DNA from: Lentzea sp. NBRC 102530 | Lineage (GTDB): Bacteria; Actinomycetota; Actinomycetes; Mycobacteriales; Pseudonocardiaceae | Reading direction: 5' to 3' | Length of the DNA stretch: 64,000 nucleotides | Assembly: GCF_030269365.1 (NCBI RefSeq) | Contig: NZ_BSTF01000005.1 | Span: 434,001 to 498,000 of the forward strand | Shown here: piece after piece, positions 51,748 through 60,820 of the stretch | Layout: every line of letters starts with the position of its first letter | Position numbering within the stretch: position 1 is the first letter of the stretch | Notes under the pieces: model-generated | The model's database searches: none | What the model was told of the DNA's origin: nothing | Seen by the model: only the letters and a program-made list of their open reading frames with translations | Position numbers and translations under genes: made by a program

Positions 51748-52487
51748 GGCGCGGCGACGCAGGCCGTTCCGACGCGGCGGAAGCCGACCCGTTCGTAGAC
51801 CCGCGCGATCTCCGGACTGCCCGCCGAGAGGAACACCAGCTCGGCGCCGCGGTCCAGGGCGTCGCGCGCCAGTTCCGCCGTGACCGCGCCACCGAGGCCA
51901 CGGCGCCGTGCCGCCGGCAGCGTGCCGACCCCGACGACCTCCACGACGTCACCCGCCCGTTGCGCGGTGCCGACCGCCAGCACGCCCTCGCCCGGCAGGT
52001 CGGCCACCGCGTGCCGGTGCCGGGTGGCCGCGGGGACCGCCGCCGCGAGCGCCGCGTCCCGTTCGGCGGTGCCGACCACGCCGGCCCCCGTCCCCGGCGA
52101 GCCGAACGCGAGCTCCGCCACGACGTTCACCTCGGCCGGGCGGGTGCCGAGCACGCGCACGTGCGGATGCCGTTCGGGCAGCCGTTCCGGATCGAGCACC
52201 AGCAACGGAGCCTGGAGCACCTCCAGCCCGGCCTGCCGGGCGACGTCGAGCAGACCCGGCGTCGTCTCGTGCACCCACTCGAGCGCTTCGGGCACCTCGA
52301 GCTCGCGTTGCCGGGCCCGCACCCCCAGCACGTCCTCGACACTCGGATCGCCGCCGGGGAACCGGGGCCGCGCGTAGTACGGGTAGCCGTCGCCCGCCTG
52401 CACGAACAGCACGAGCTCGCCGTGCTCCTCGACGCGGGCGCCCGCTCTGGGCACGGAGTCGTAAAAGGTCTCGAGAACGTTCCACAC
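51744..52487 (-). CDS. GNAT-family acetyltransferase
   Basis: 247 residues; the C-terminal GNAT core has VVEVVGVGTLPAARRRGLGGAVTAELARDAL (motif A) and LVFLSAGSPEIARVYERVGFRR. The N-terminal 110 residues are a second, weaker alpha/beta domain. GTG 52487; TACCCT about 8 bases upstream suggests a leaderless message. Substrate unknown. Confidence 0.82.
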   Translation of the reverse strand: MWNVLETFYDSVPRAGARVEEHGELVLFVQAGDGYPYYARPRFPGGDPSVEDVLGVRARQRELEVPEALEWVHETTPGLLDVARQAGLEVLQAPLLVLDPERLPERHPHVRVLGTRPAEVNVVAELAFGSPGTGAGVVGTAERDAALAAAVPAATRHRHAVADLPGEGVLAVGTAQRAGDVVEVVGVGTLPAARRRGLGGAVTAELARDALDRGAELVFLSAGSPEIARVYERVGFRRVGTACVAAP

Positions 52488-52516
52488 GGCTGCGCAGGGT
52501 AGTTAGATTTGGCCGC

Positions 52517-52882
52517 ATGACGCACGGCATTTCCCGCCTGGCGCTGGCCGCGCTCCTGCTTCTCGGCGCGTGCGGCAGCGAGCAGCAGTTCGCGAGCCCC
52601 GGCGACCCGCAGCCGTCGCCCAGCGGGAACTTCGTCGTGCACGCCGAGAGCGACAGCGAGGTGCGGGTGACCGACCGCGACGGCGCCGAGGTGTTCCGCA
52701 AGACCTACGCGCACGACCGGGTCTACGAGGGAGACGGCGTCGGCGCGGTATGGCTGTCCGGGAAGGACCAGCTGTGGGTGATCGTCCCGCGCGGCGGCGC
52801 CGAACGCGTCGAGGCGGGGCCGGACGGGCGGTGGACCGCCGTGCCGGACGAACTACCCGGGGAGATCACGCGGATGGGGTGA
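52517..52882 (+). CDS. Small lipoprotein
   Basis: 121 residues with a signal peptide and lipobox LLGACG (Cys at about 19), then a mature beta-rich domain (NFVVHAESDSEVRVTDRDGAEVFRKTY). It would be lipid-anchored on the outer face of the membrane. TAGATT lies 8 bases before ATG 52517 (leaderless). Convergent overlap with the BrkB gene. Confidence 0.7.
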   Translation: MTHGISRLALAALLLLGACGSEQQFASPGDPQPSPSGNFVVHAESDSEVRVTDRDGAEVFRKTYAHDRVYEGDGVGAVWLSGKDQLWVIVPRGGAERVEAGPDGRWTAVPDELPGEITRMG

Positions 52883-53809
52883 CGGGTCGCTCTCGCCCTC
52901 GGTGAGGCGGCGGCCGCGCTCCAGTTCCGCGTCGAACTCGGCGCCGAGCAGCACCGCGATGTTCGAGATCCACAGCCACACCAGGAAGACGATCACGCCA
53001 CCCAGCGAGCCGTAGGTCTTGTTGTAGGAGGCGAAGTTCGCCACGTAGATCGCGAAGCCGACGGTCGCGAGCGCCCACAGCACGATCGCGAGCAGGCTGC
53101 CGGGCGTGACCCAGCGGAAGCCGGGCTGCCGCACGTTCGGCGCGGCCCAGTACAGCACCGCGAACGCGAGGCTCACCAGCAGCAGGATGACGGGCCACTT
53201 GGCGATGTCCCAGACCGTCACGACCGCGTCGCCGAGACCGATCGCGTCGCCCACGGCGTCCGCGACCCCGCCGGTCAGCACGAGCGCGCCGAGCGTGATC
53301 GACACCAGCACGACCGAGCCGAGCGTGAGGCCGAGCCGCAACGGCACCGTCTTCCAGAACGGGCGGCCCTCCTCGACGTCGTACACGGCGTTGCACGCGC
53401 GCATGAACGCCCCGAGGTAGCCCGACGCGGTCCACAACGCGGTCAGCAACCCGACGATGCCGAGCAGACTGGCGGCGTTCTGGCTCTTCTGGAGCTCCTC
53501 GATGGACGACTTCACCAGGTCGCCCGCCTGTCCCGGCGCGACCTGGTCGACGTACTTCAGCAACTCCTGCGTGGTCGTGTCGCCGAGCAGGGCGAGCACG
53601 GACGTCAGCACGATGATTCCTGGGAACAGCGACAGCACCGCGTAGTAGGTGAGCGCGGCCGCCCAGTCCGTCAGGTTGTCGTCGTTGAACTCCTTGACCG
53701 TCCGCTTGAGAACGCCCCACCAGGCGCGTTTCGGCAACCCGGTGGGGCCTTCGACGGTCTTACCTGCGGGCACGACGCCAGCCGAAGGAGCGGGTGCCGC
53801 TGCCGACAC
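52853..53809 (-). CDS. YihY/BrkB-family membrane protein
   Basis: 318 residues, six transmembrane segments, with FNDDNLTDWAAALTYYAVLSLFPG and the C-terminal ASYNKTYGSLGGVIVFLVWLWIS pattern of the BrkB/YihY (RNase BN-like) family. GTG 53809 is used; GTG 53773 would overlap the upstream small-protein stop. An acidic tail follows. Confidence 0.87.
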   Translation of the reverse strand: MSAAAPAPSAGVVPAGKTVEGPTGLPKRAWWGVLKRTVKEFNDDNLTDWAAALTYYAVLSLFPGIIVLTSVLALLGDTTTQELLKYVDQVAPGQAGDLVKSSIEELQKSQNAASLLGIVGLLTALWTASGYLGAFMRACNAVYDVEEGRPFWKTVPLRLGLTLGSVVLVSITLGALVLTGGVADAVGDAIGLGDAVVTVWDIAKWPVILLLVSLAFAVLYWAAPNVRQPGFRWVTPGSLLAIVLWALATVGFAIYVANFASYNKTYGSLGGVIVFLVWLWISNIAVLLGAEFDAELERGRRLTEGESDPSPHPRDLPG

Positions 53810-53945
53810 CGGCGAGGTGCAGCGCGAGCAGCAGCAGTCCGAGCACGACGAGCGTGTTGGCGGTGATCACGTCACCGAGTCCGGTCTTCGCCAGATCGAG
53901 GATCAGGGCGAGGCCGAACGACACCGCCGCGATGATGGCCAGCAT
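53760..53945 (-). CDS. Small membrane protein
   Basis: 61 residues with two transmembrane segments (MLAIIAAVSFGLALILDLA; NTLVVLGLLLLALHLAG) and a basic tail, conserved-looking next to BrkB genes. AGGAGG precedes ATG 53945. Too small to assign a function. Confidence 0.7.
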   Translation of the reverse strand: MLAIIAAVSFGLALILDLAKTGLGDVITANTLVVLGLLLLALHLAGVGSGTRSFGWRRARR

Positions 53946-54024
53946 GTCCACCTCCTGAGTTAGTGACCTGCGATTACCCGTTCCACCGAGGGGGAATCGC
54001 GCCGTTCGGAGCAATGGACGTGTC

Positions 54025-55638
54025 ATGATCCCTGCCGTGGACGTGCAGCGCTGGCAGGCAGCCGCGGTTCCGTGGTGGGTGACCAAGGCCGGCCTCGTCG
54101 TCGGGTGGATGGTCGCCCTCTACGTGTCGCTGAGTGCGAACGTGGCGCCGTGCACGGCAGCTCAGCCGTGTTTGCCCGATCCGTTGTTCTCTCTCGCGGT
54201 GGTGCCGTTGCTGGCCACGCCGTTGCTGTTGTTGTTCGGCCGTGTGCTCACGGGCTGTGCGATGGGCGTGTTGTTCGGTGTGCTGGACATCGGGCTCGAC
54301 GGCAGTGCGGTGGCCAACGTGGCGTTCGGGCTGCACGCCGGTGCGTGTGCGGTGGTGGCGGCCTGGACGTTGAGGTCGCGGGCGGACCAGCACGACGCGG
54401 CGGGCACGGCCCTGGTGTCGTTGCCGGACCTGCCGCCGCAACGCGGGGTGCTGCGCGTGGTCGCGGTGCTGCTGGTGCTGTTCGGGTTCCTCACGTTCGT
54501 GCAGTACAGCCTCACCAACGACGAGATCGAACGGCACATCGCGAACTCCAGCCGGGTGCAGGCCGAGGTCGTCGAGGTCAAGAACACCTACGAGGTGTGG
54601 GTGGAGCTGCCGGACCGGCAACGGGCCTCGTTCGAGCCGCTCGCGCCGGAGACGTACCAGGTCGGCGACGACGTGCCGGTGCTCGCGGACGGCTCGTGGG
54701 TGCGGATGGAGAACGAACCCGAGGACGTCACGTGGTGGCTGACCCTCGGCGGTGCGGCGGTGTTCGCCGCGATCATGCTGGCCGCCCGCGAACGGCGGCG
54801 GCGCGCGCTGTGGAACGTGCCGGTGAAGGCGCTGCGGATGCAGGCGCACCCGGTCGGGCCGCGCCGGATCCTGTTGCGCTACCAGAAGAAGGACATCGCG
54901 ACCATCACCACGCTCGCCGACCTGGGGCTGGAGGAACCGCTCTACCACGACACCGAGCAGTTCGGTGCGGTCTGGCGCGGCGAGGAGGACCCGCCGTTGC
55001 AGCACGACCCGGTCGAGGTGCTCGTCGCGGGGGAGTGGCACCACGGCGGGCAGGTGGCGGTGCTGGTCGAGGGCACGGTCGTGGCCACCAGCACGCTGAA
55101 CCGGGTGCGGCCGCGGCACACCGTCCACAGTGCACACCTGCCGGGCGTTCCGGTCACCGCGGGCACGCCGGTGCAGCTGCCGCACGCGATCTGGCCGGGG
55201 GACCGCCGCCGGGTCGAGGGGGTGCTGCTGTCGCTGGGCGCCGTCGGGGCGTTGATCGCGTTGAAGCACTACCCGGAACTGATCGTGCTCGGGCTGATCG
55301 GAGTGCAGTGCGTGCTGTCGGCGGTGACGCGGTTCCAGCCGATGCTGCGCCTCGACCACAACGCCGTCGTGCTCTACACCGGCGTCTTCACCTACCGCGT
55401 GCCGTGGGCGCAGCTGCACGGCGTGCGCCGCTCCGGTCCGCAGCTCATGCTCGCGTTCGGCCCGCACGGAGACGTGCTGACCACACCGCACCTGCCCGAC
55501 GCGGAAGCCGGCGAGAAGCTGATGTGGGCCCGCTCCCGGTCGTTGATCGCCGACCACCACGGTGACCGCGTCACCCGCAGGCTCAACATCAGCGTGCTGG
55601 CCGGTGCTCTCTACGCCGGGCTGGTGCTGTTCACCTGA
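54025..55638 (+). CDS. Multi-span membrane protein with PH-like tail
   Basis: 537 residues. Four N-terminal transmembrane segments and one more near residue 150, an extracytoplasmic domain, and C-terminal spans ending in a PH-like region (MLRLDHNAVVLYTGVFTYRVPWAQLHGVRRSGPQLMLAFG). No family name recognised. ATG 54025. It ends 8 bp inside the convergent PLP enzyme gene. Confidence 0.6.
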   Translation: MIPAVDVQRWQAAAVPWWVTKAGLVVGWMVALYVSLSANVAPCTAAQPCLPDPLFSLAVVPLLATPLLLLFGRVLTGCAMGVLFGVLDIGLDGSAVANVAFGLHAGACAVVAAWTLRSRADQHDAAGTALVSLPDLPPQRGVLRVVAVLLVLFGFLTFVQYSLTNDEIERHIANSSRVQAEVVEVKNTYEVWVELPDRQRASFEPLAPETYQVGDDVPVLADGSWVRMENEPEDVTWWLTLGGAAVFAAIMLAARERRRRALWNVPVKALRMQAHPVGPRRILLRYQKKDIATITTLADLGLEEPLYHDTEQFGAVWRGEEDPPLQHDPVEVLVAGEWHHGGQVAVLVEGTVVATSTLNRVRPRHTVHSAHLPGVPVTAGTPVQLPHAIWPGDRRRVEGVLLSLGAVGALIALKHYPELIVLGLIGVQCVLSAVTRFQPMLRLDHNAVVLYTGVFTYRVPWAQLHGVRRSGPQLMLAFGPHGDVLTTPHLPDAEAGEKLMWARSRSLIADHHGDRVTRRLNISVLAGALYAGLVLFT

Positions 55639-56773
55639 GCTTGGCCACGGCCTGGAGCAGCCGGTCCACATCGGACTCGTCGGTGTACGGGCCGATGCCC
55701 GCCCGCACGGCGCCCTTGTCGCCCAGACCGAGCCAGCGCGAGCACTCGATCGCGTAGAAGTGGCCGGCCGGCGCGTTCACGCCCTCGGCGCCGAGCCGCC
55801 GGTACACCTCGGCGGGGTCCAGGCCGTCGACCGAGAACAGCACGGTCGGCGTGCGCAGCGCGGCCTTGCTGTAGACGCGGACGCCGAGTTCCTTCAGCCC
55901 GGTCTCCATCTTCTCGCGCAGACCGAGTTCGTACTCCTCCAGGCCTTCGAGCGTGCGCATGAACTCCACCGCCGCCGTCGTCCCGGCCAGCAGCTCGTAC
56001 GGCAGGGTGCCCAGCTCGAACCGTTCCGGCACGGCGTTGGTCGACGGCAGCAGCTTGTCCGGCCGCAACGTCTCCAGCAGCTCCGGCGCCGCCGCCAGCA
56101 CGCCGAGGTGCGGGCCGAGGAACTTGTACGGCGAGCACACGAAGAAGTCCGCGTCCAGCGCCTCGACGTCGACCGGCACGTGCGGGGTGTAGTGCACGCC
56201 GTCGACGTACACGAACGCCGCCATCTCGTGCGCCGCCCGCGCGATCTCGGCGACGTCCGGCCGGGTGCCGAGCAGGTTCGACGCGGCGGTGATCGCGACG
56301 ACGCGGGTGCGGTCGGAGAGCAGCTTCGTCACGGCCTCGACCGGCAGCTCACCGGTCGTGCGGTCGAACGGCGCCCACCGGACCGTGGCGCGCGCTGCCT
56401 CGGCGGCCTGCACCCACGGCCGGATGTTCGCGTCGTGGTCGATCCTGGTCACGACTATCTCGTCACCCGGACGCCAGTTCTTCGACAGCGTGCGGGCGAA
56501 GTCGTAGGTCAGCTGCGTCATGCTGCGGCCGAACACGATGCTGCCCGCGTTGAGGAACTCGGCCATCGTGCGCCGTGCGGTCCGCACGATCTCCTCGGCG
56601 CGGCGTTCGGAGGCCGTGACGGAGCCGCGGTTGGACACCGCCGAGGTCAGCGTCTCCCTGACCGCGTCGGCGACGACGTCGGGCACCTGCGCGCCGCCGG
56701 GACCGTCGAAGTGCGCGGCACCCTCGCGCAACGCGGGGAAGTGGGCGCGGACCGCTGCGACGTCGTAAGCCAT
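55631..56773 (-). CDS. Cysteine-desulfurase-like PLP enzyme
   Basis: 380 residues of the class V/SufS-like cysteine desulfurase family: ITAASNLLGTRPDVAEIA, FVYVDGVHYTPHVPVDVEALD and the Schiff-base Lys in FFVCSPYKFLGPHLG. Members act on cysteine or related amino acids; no SUF scaffold neighbours are present, so a biosynthetic role is possible. ATG 56773 lies 4 bp past the TetR stop, in the same operon as YqeB-like and TetR. Confidence 0.88.
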   Translation of the reverse strand: MAYDVAAVRAHFPALREGAAHFDGPGGAQVPDVVADAVRETLTSAVSNRGSVTASERRAEEIVRTARRTMAEFLNAGSIVFGRSMTQLTYDFARTLSKNWRPGDEIVVTRIDHDANIRPWVQAAEAARATVRWAPFDRTTGELPVEAVTKLLSDRTRVVAITAASNLLGTRPDVAEIARAAHEMAAFVYVDGVHYTPHVPVDVEALDADFFVCSPYKFLGPHLGVLAAAPELLETLRPDKLLPSTNAVPERFELGTLPYELLAGTTAAVEFMRTLEGLEEYELGLREKMETGLKELGVRVYSKAALRTPTVLFSVDGLDPAEVYRRLGAEGVNAPAGHFYAIECSRWLGLGDKGAVRAGIGPYTDESDVDRLLQAVAKLR

Positions 56774-56777
56774 GCCC

Positions 56778-57374
56778 TCATGGTGCTTCAGCACCCACGA
56801 ATCGGGAAAGGATCAACCGGAGGGTGCTCACCTGAGCGGCCGCGTCGAAGTCGGGGTCGATCAGCCTGCCGAACAGCGCGTCGACGAGGCCCTGCGTCCA
56901 GCTCGCGGCGTCCAGGGCGCTCACCGGCAACGCGATCCGGCCCGCGTCGTGCGCCTGCTGGAACAGCACGGCCAGCTCGTCGCGCACGACCTGCTCGTTG
57001 CGGCCGACGAGTTCCCACAGTTCGGCGTCGCGGCTCGCCTGCGCGACCACCTCCAGCACCAGCCCGGCGACGGCCCGGTCGAGCGCGGGCGCGCACAGGT
57101 GGTCGACCATCAGCAGGACGCCGTCCCACGGGTCGAGCGCGCGCGCCTTCGCCAGCATCGAGGCGTTGTCCCCGGCGTCCTGCACGAAGATCTCGCGGAA
57201 GATCGCCCGCTTGGTGGGGAAGTAGTGGAAGAGACTGCCTGTGCTGATCTCGGCGGCCTTGCAGATGTCCGCGACGGTCGTGCGCTCGAAGCCCTTCTGG
57301 GCGAACAGGCCCGCGGCGGTGTCGGTGATGTGCCGCTTCTTCTCCGCGTGCTTGACCGGGTCTACCGTTCGCAC
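56778..57374 (-). CDS. TetR-family regulator of the YqeB operon
   Basis: 198 residues; N-terminal HTH (KRHITDTAAGLFAQKGFERTT, ICKAAEISTGSLFHYF) and TetR_C ligand domain. GTG 57374 overlaps the YqeB-like stop by 13 bp, indicating coupling. It probably binds ACCGAGCGCTCGGT at 58042-58055 upstream of the first gene and represses the operon. Confidence 0.87.
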   Translation of the reverse strand: MRTVDPVKHAEKKRHITDTAAGLFAQKGFERTTVADICKAAEISTGSLFHYFPTKRAIFREIFVQDAGDNASMLAKARALDPWDGVLLMVDHLCAPALDRAVAGLVLEVVAQASRDAELWELVGRNEQVVRDELAVLFQQAHDAGRIALPVSALDAASWTQGLVDALFGRLIDPDFDAAAQVSTLRLILSRFVGAEAP

Positions 57375-58027
57375 CTGTAGTACTGCCTCTTCTTCTCGTC
57401 CCGCACGGCCACGCCGCGCTTGCGGATCTCCCGCGCCAGCTCCGCGGCCTCCTCGTGCTCGTACTTCGAGAGGGCCTTCCGGCGGGCCGTGAACAGCGCG
57501 TTCACGTCCGCGGGCAGATCGGGCGCGTGCTCCACCCACATCTTGAACTCGGTCGCGAACGGGTCGGAGTGCCGCCAACGGTAGCCCTGCTCGGTGAAGG
57601 CCTGCTCCAGCCGCGCCCGGCTGAGGTCCGACGTCTCGCGGGCCAGTTCGGCGCCGCTGGGCGAGAGCAGCACGAGCTGCTTGCCGTCCGCGAACGCCGA
57701 CTCGACCTGGTCGCGGCCGAAGTCGAACGTCTTGTCGTCCTTGCGCAGCGTGACCCGCCCGGCCGAGACCTCCACGGACAGCATCTCGCTCGCCCAGACC
57801 AGCGCCAGCACGAAGCCCGCGACCGCCCCGGCGACGAGCGCCCCCAGCGTCACCCACGGCTGCGGCAGCCCGGCCACCGTCTCGAAGATCCCCTGGAACG
57901 GGAACCACTTCAGCGTCGTGATCCACCCGGCTGCCAGCGTGAGCCCCCACGCCGCGGCGGCGCCGGCGACCGGGCACGCGACCCAGATGCCGTAACGGAC
58001 CGCCGCGCTCTCCTGCACCGTCGTCAT
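57362..58027 (-). CDS. YqeB-like membrane protein
   Basis: 221 residues with two or three transmembrane segments and a soluble C-terminal half, matching the YqeB family of unknown function. ATG 58027; TAGTAT about 8 bases upstream fits a leaderless operon promoter. First gene of the TetR-controlled unit with a PLP enzyme. Confidence 0.75.
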   Translation of the reverse strand: MTTVQESAAVRYGIWVACPVAGAAAAWGLTLAAGWITTLKWFPFQGIFETVAGLPQPWVTLGALVAGAVAGFVLALVWASEMLSVEVSAGRVTLRKDDKTFDFGRDQVESAFADGKQLVLLSPSGAELARETSDLSRARLEQAFTEQGYRWRHSDPFATEFKMWVEHAPDLPADVNALFTARRKALSKYEHEEAAELAREIRKRGVAVRDEKKRQYYRCER

Positions 58028-58041
58028 GCGGCCAATACTAG

Positions 58042-58055
58042 ACCGAGCGCTCGGT
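58042..58055. promoter_or_regulatory. TetR operator for the YqeB operon
   Basis: Perfect 14-bp palindrome ACCGAGCGCTCGGT, overlapping the likely -35 region of the operon that includes its own TetR gene. Confidence 0.7.
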
Positions 58056-58065
58056 TTATTCTGGT

Positions 58066-59205
58066 TCACGGCAGGTAGAAGGTCAGCAGATCGCTCGTGA
58101 CCGGCGGGAACAGCTTCAACATCAGGTCCTTCTTCGGGCCGGGGTAGACGTCGGGGAAGATCCGGCGCAGGCCGTCCATGCCGTGCGGGCCGAACAGCAG
58201 CGGCGCCAGCAGGTCCGGTGCGATGCCCGCGCCGCCCTGCGCGCCGGGGCCCTGCATCGTGCCGCCCCACTCGCCGGGGCCGAGGTCCTCGCCGTCCCAG
58301 TGGAAGCGGACGTGCGTGCGGTAGAAGCTGAGCACGACGTCGTCGGGCGCGTGGCCGCGCAGGCGTTCGGCGAAGACCGGGCGCAGGTGCTCGAACAGGG
58401 CCGGGACGTCCGGGACGCGGACCATGACCTGGTCCAGTTCCGGGTTCCTGGGCGCGAGGTGCGGCTCCAGCGCCGGGTGGCGTTCGCCCACCTCGGCCGG
58501 GCGGAGCTCCGCCACCAGTGCCTTGACGCCGTCGTCGTCGCCCGCGATCTCGCCGAGCACGACGTCGCCTTCTTCTTCGGGGGTGCTGCGGCCCGTGGCG
58601 ACCGGGACGCCGTCGCGTTCGACGATCCACGTGAGGGAGCCGGTGCGGTTCAGCAGCCAGCGCCAGCACGGCGTGGTGTGGCCCATGCGCAGCCCGGCGT
58701 CCCGCTGGGCGCGGTCCTGGAGTTCCTGCAGGGCGGGGATGTCGGCCTCGGTGGCCCTGCGGATCACGTGGCCCGCGACGGGTCCGGGCCTGCTGAGCAG
58801 TGCGCGGTTCTGCCTGACCGGGATGGCGTAGGCGTAGCCGAACTGGCGGTAGAAGTACGGGACGCCCATCACGAGTTGGAGCAGGTGACCGCGCTCGGCG
58901 GACCTGTCGTGCGCCCAGCCCATCAGCTCGCGCACCAGGCCCCTGCCCTCGTACGCGGTGTCGGTGGCGACCTGCTCGACCTGGCCGGTGGGGATGTCGC
59001 GGCCGGCGAGCGTCACCGTCTCGTCCATCAGCGTGGCGGTGGAGACGATCCGGCCGCCGTCGTCGGCGACCCCGACCCAGTCGCACCCCGCCTCCGGATC
59101 GGTCATCAGCAGGCGGGCGTCGACGCCGTCGCTGGGGTCGTGGCGCGAGACCACGAGCTTCTCGACCTGGTCCACGTCTTCGGGGCGCGAGGTGCGAATC
59201 TCCAC
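58066..59205 (-). CDS. GNAT acetyltransferase (Eis-like)
   Basis: 379 residues with an N-terminal GNAT domain (MEIRTSRPEDVDQVEKLVV, VEQVATDTAYEGRGLVRELMGWAHD, motif A) and a second acetyltransferase-like region, the architecture of Eis-type enzymes. GTG 59205. The gene is convergent with the YqeB operon's first gene and divergent from the DinB-fold gene. Substrate unknown. Confidence 0.8.
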   Translation of the reverse strand: MEIRTSRPEDVDQVEKLVVSRHDPSDGVDARLLMTDPEAGCDWVGVADDGGRIVSTATLMDETVTLAGRDIPTGQVEQVATDTAYEGRGLVRELMGWAHDRSAERGHLLQLVMGVPYFYRQFGYAYAIPVRQNRALLSRPGPVAGHVIRRATEADIPALQELQDRAQRDAGLRMGHTTPCWRWLLNRTGSLTWIVERDGVPVATGRSTPEEEGDVVLGEIAGDDDGVKALVAELRPAEVGERHPALEPHLAPRNPELDQVMVRVPDVPALFEHLRPVFAERLRGHAPDDVVLSFYRTHVRFHWDGEDLGPGEWGGTMQGPGAQGGAGIAPDLLAPLLFGPHGMDGLRRIFPDVYPGPKKDLMLKLFPPVTSDLLTFYLP

Positions 59206-59260
59206 GGCCGGAGTGTTTCCAGGGCGGTCGTTGTCCGCAAACGGATTTACCGTCGTCCGC

Positions 59261-59761
59261 ATGGACTGGAACAGGCAGTTGGCGGACCAGCTCGAATTCC
59301 ACTGGAACGTGGCGGCGCGGCCGCGGCTCGAAGGCCTGACCGACGCCGAGTACCTCTGGGAACCCGTGGCGGACACGTGGACGGTCCGGGCGAACGAGAT
59401 CGACTGGGAGTACCCGCCGCCCTCCCCCGCACCGGTCACCACGATCGCGTGGCGGATGGCGCACGTCATCGTGGGCGTGTTCGCGATGCGTTCGGCGTCG
59501 CACTTCGGCGGGCCGCCCGCCGACTACGCGACCTGGCCGTTCGCGCAGAGCGCCGACGAGGCGTTGAAGCAGCTGGACGAGGCGTACGAGACATGGATGG
59601 CCGGGGTGCGCACGGCGGATCTCGCGAAAGCGGTCGGACCGGCCGAGGGACCGTTCGCCGAGGAACCGATGGCGACGCTGGTGTTGCACATCAACCGCGA
59701 GGTGATCCACCACCTGGCCGAGGTCGCCCTGCTCCGCGATCTCTACCTCAGGGAGAGTTAG
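59261..59761 (+). CDS. DinB/YfiT-fold putative metalloenzyme
   Basis: 166-residue helical protein with the metal-binding His pattern MAHVIVGVF and HINREVIHHLAEVALLR of the DinB/YfiT superfamily (thiol-transferase-like enzymes). ATG 59261 with TACCGT 7 bases upstream (leaderless). Divergent from the Eis-like gene. Confidence 0.85.
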   Translation: MDWNRQLADQLEFHWNVAARPRLEGLTDAEYLWEPVADTWTVRANEIDWEYPPPSPAPVTTIAWRMAHVIVGVFAMRSASHFGGPPADYATWPFAQSADEALKQLDEAYETWMAGVRTADLAKAVGPAEGPFAEEPMATLVLHINREVIHHLAEVALLRDLYLRES

Positions 59762-59787
59762 TCACTCACAAGTGCCTACTTTCTATG

Positions 59788-59801
59788 AGTTGGCGCTAAC
59801 T
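59788..59801. promoter_or_regulatory. Operator-like near-palindrome
   Basis: AGTTGGCGCTAACT, one mismatch from a perfect 14-bp palindrome, 43 bases upstream of the quinone oxidoreductase ATG. It looks like a MarR/HxlR-type operator, but no such regulator is adjacent. Confidence 0.4.
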
Positions 59802-59843
59802 AGAGGATGGTGTCCGTCGAGAACATCGAAGGGGATCATCATC

Positions 59844-60749
59844 ATGCGAGTCATCACGCAGAAGACCGTGGGCGACGCGTCCGTGCTGGAGGTCGCGGAG
59901 GTGGCGACGCCGGTGGCCGGACCTGGTCAGGTTCTGGTCAAGGTGGGGGCGGCGGGTGTGAACCCGGTCGACACCTACATCCGTGCCGGCGGGTTCCCGG
60001 CGCTGGGCGAACCGCCGTTCACGCTCGGCTGGGACGTCGCGGGCACCGTCGAGCAGGACGCCGAGGGGTTCCAGGCCGGTGACGAGGTCTACGGCCTGCT
60101 CACGTTCCCCGGCACCGGCGGCGGGTACGCCGAGTACGCCGTGGTGAACGCCTCCGACCTGGTGCGCCGTCCGTCGTGGCTGACCGTCGAGCAGGCGGGC
60201 GCGACGCCGATGGTGGCGTTGACGGCCTGGCAGGCGCTCGTCGGACGCGGTGGTGTTTCGGCTGGTCAGCGCGTGCTGATCCACGCGGCCGCCGGTGGTG
60301 TCGGGCACGTCGCGGTGCAGATCGCCAAGGCGCGCGGGGCCTACGTGATCGGCACGGCGTCGGCCGGCAAGCACGACTTCCTGCGCTCGCTGGGCGTGGA
60401 CGAGGTCGTCGACTACCGCACCCAGGACTTCACCGGGATCGAGCCCGTCGACGTCGTGCTGGACACGATCGGGGGCGAGTACGCCGAACGGTCCGCCCGC
60501 GTGCTGAAGCAGGGCGGGGTGCTCGTGTCGATCACTCCCGGCAACCCGGGTTTTGACGTTGACCGAGCTTCCGCGCTCGGCATCCGGTTCGAGCTGTTCC
60601 TGAGCGTGACCGCGTCCGGCGCCGATCTCGCCGCGTTGCCGCAGCTCAAGGTGCAGATCGAGCACACCGTGCCGTTGGCGGAGGCCGCGAAGGCGCACGA
60701 GCTCGTTTCTTCGGGCCGCACGACGGGCAAGGTCGTCCTGGTGCCGTGA
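59844..60749 (+). CDS. NAD(P)-dependent quinone oxidoreductase
   Basis: 301-residue zinc-free MDR-family oxidoreductase: AGVNPVDTYIRAGGFPALGEPPFTLGWDVAGTVE and the Rossmann loop AAAGGVGHVAVQIAKARGAYVIG (phosphate-binding region). Reduces quinones or enones with NADPH. AAGGGGA precedes ATG 59844. Confidence 0.9.
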   Translation: MRVITQKTVGDASVLEVAEVATPVAGPGQVLVKVGAAGVNPVDTYIRAGGFPALGEPPFTLGWDVAGTVEQDAEGFQAGDEVYGLLTFPGTGGGYAEYAVVNASDLVRRPSWLTVEQAGATPMVALTAWQALVGRGGVSAGQRVLIHAAAGGVGHVAVQIAKARGAYVIGTASAGKHDFLRSLGVDEVVDYRTQDFTGIEPVDVVLDTIGGEYAERSARVLKQGGVLVSITPGNPGFDVDRASALGIRFELFLSVTASGADLAALPQLKVQIEHTVPLAEAAKAHELVSSGRTTGKVVLVP

Positions 60750-60780
60750 CCACTCGTTAACCGAGCGTTGACCATGTGCA

Positions 60781-60811
60781 CCGATCGTGTGCAAAACATC
60801 CACACGATCGG
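60781..60811 (+). promoter_or_regulatory. RNA hairpin next to nuclease ribosome binding site
   Basis: 11-bp arms CCGATCGTGTG (60781-60791) and CACACGATCGG (60801-60811) with a 9-base loop; the right arm overlaps the start of GGGGAG (60810-60815). It may be an operator in DNA or a structure that limits translation of the endonuclease. Confidence 0.55.
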
Positions 60812-60820
60812 GGAGTGCTC

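Noticed and set aside
54025-55638. Possible mechanosensitive or DUF3592-type channel assignment
   Set aside because: Only the number of membrane spans and a PH-like tail can be seen, so no family name was given.
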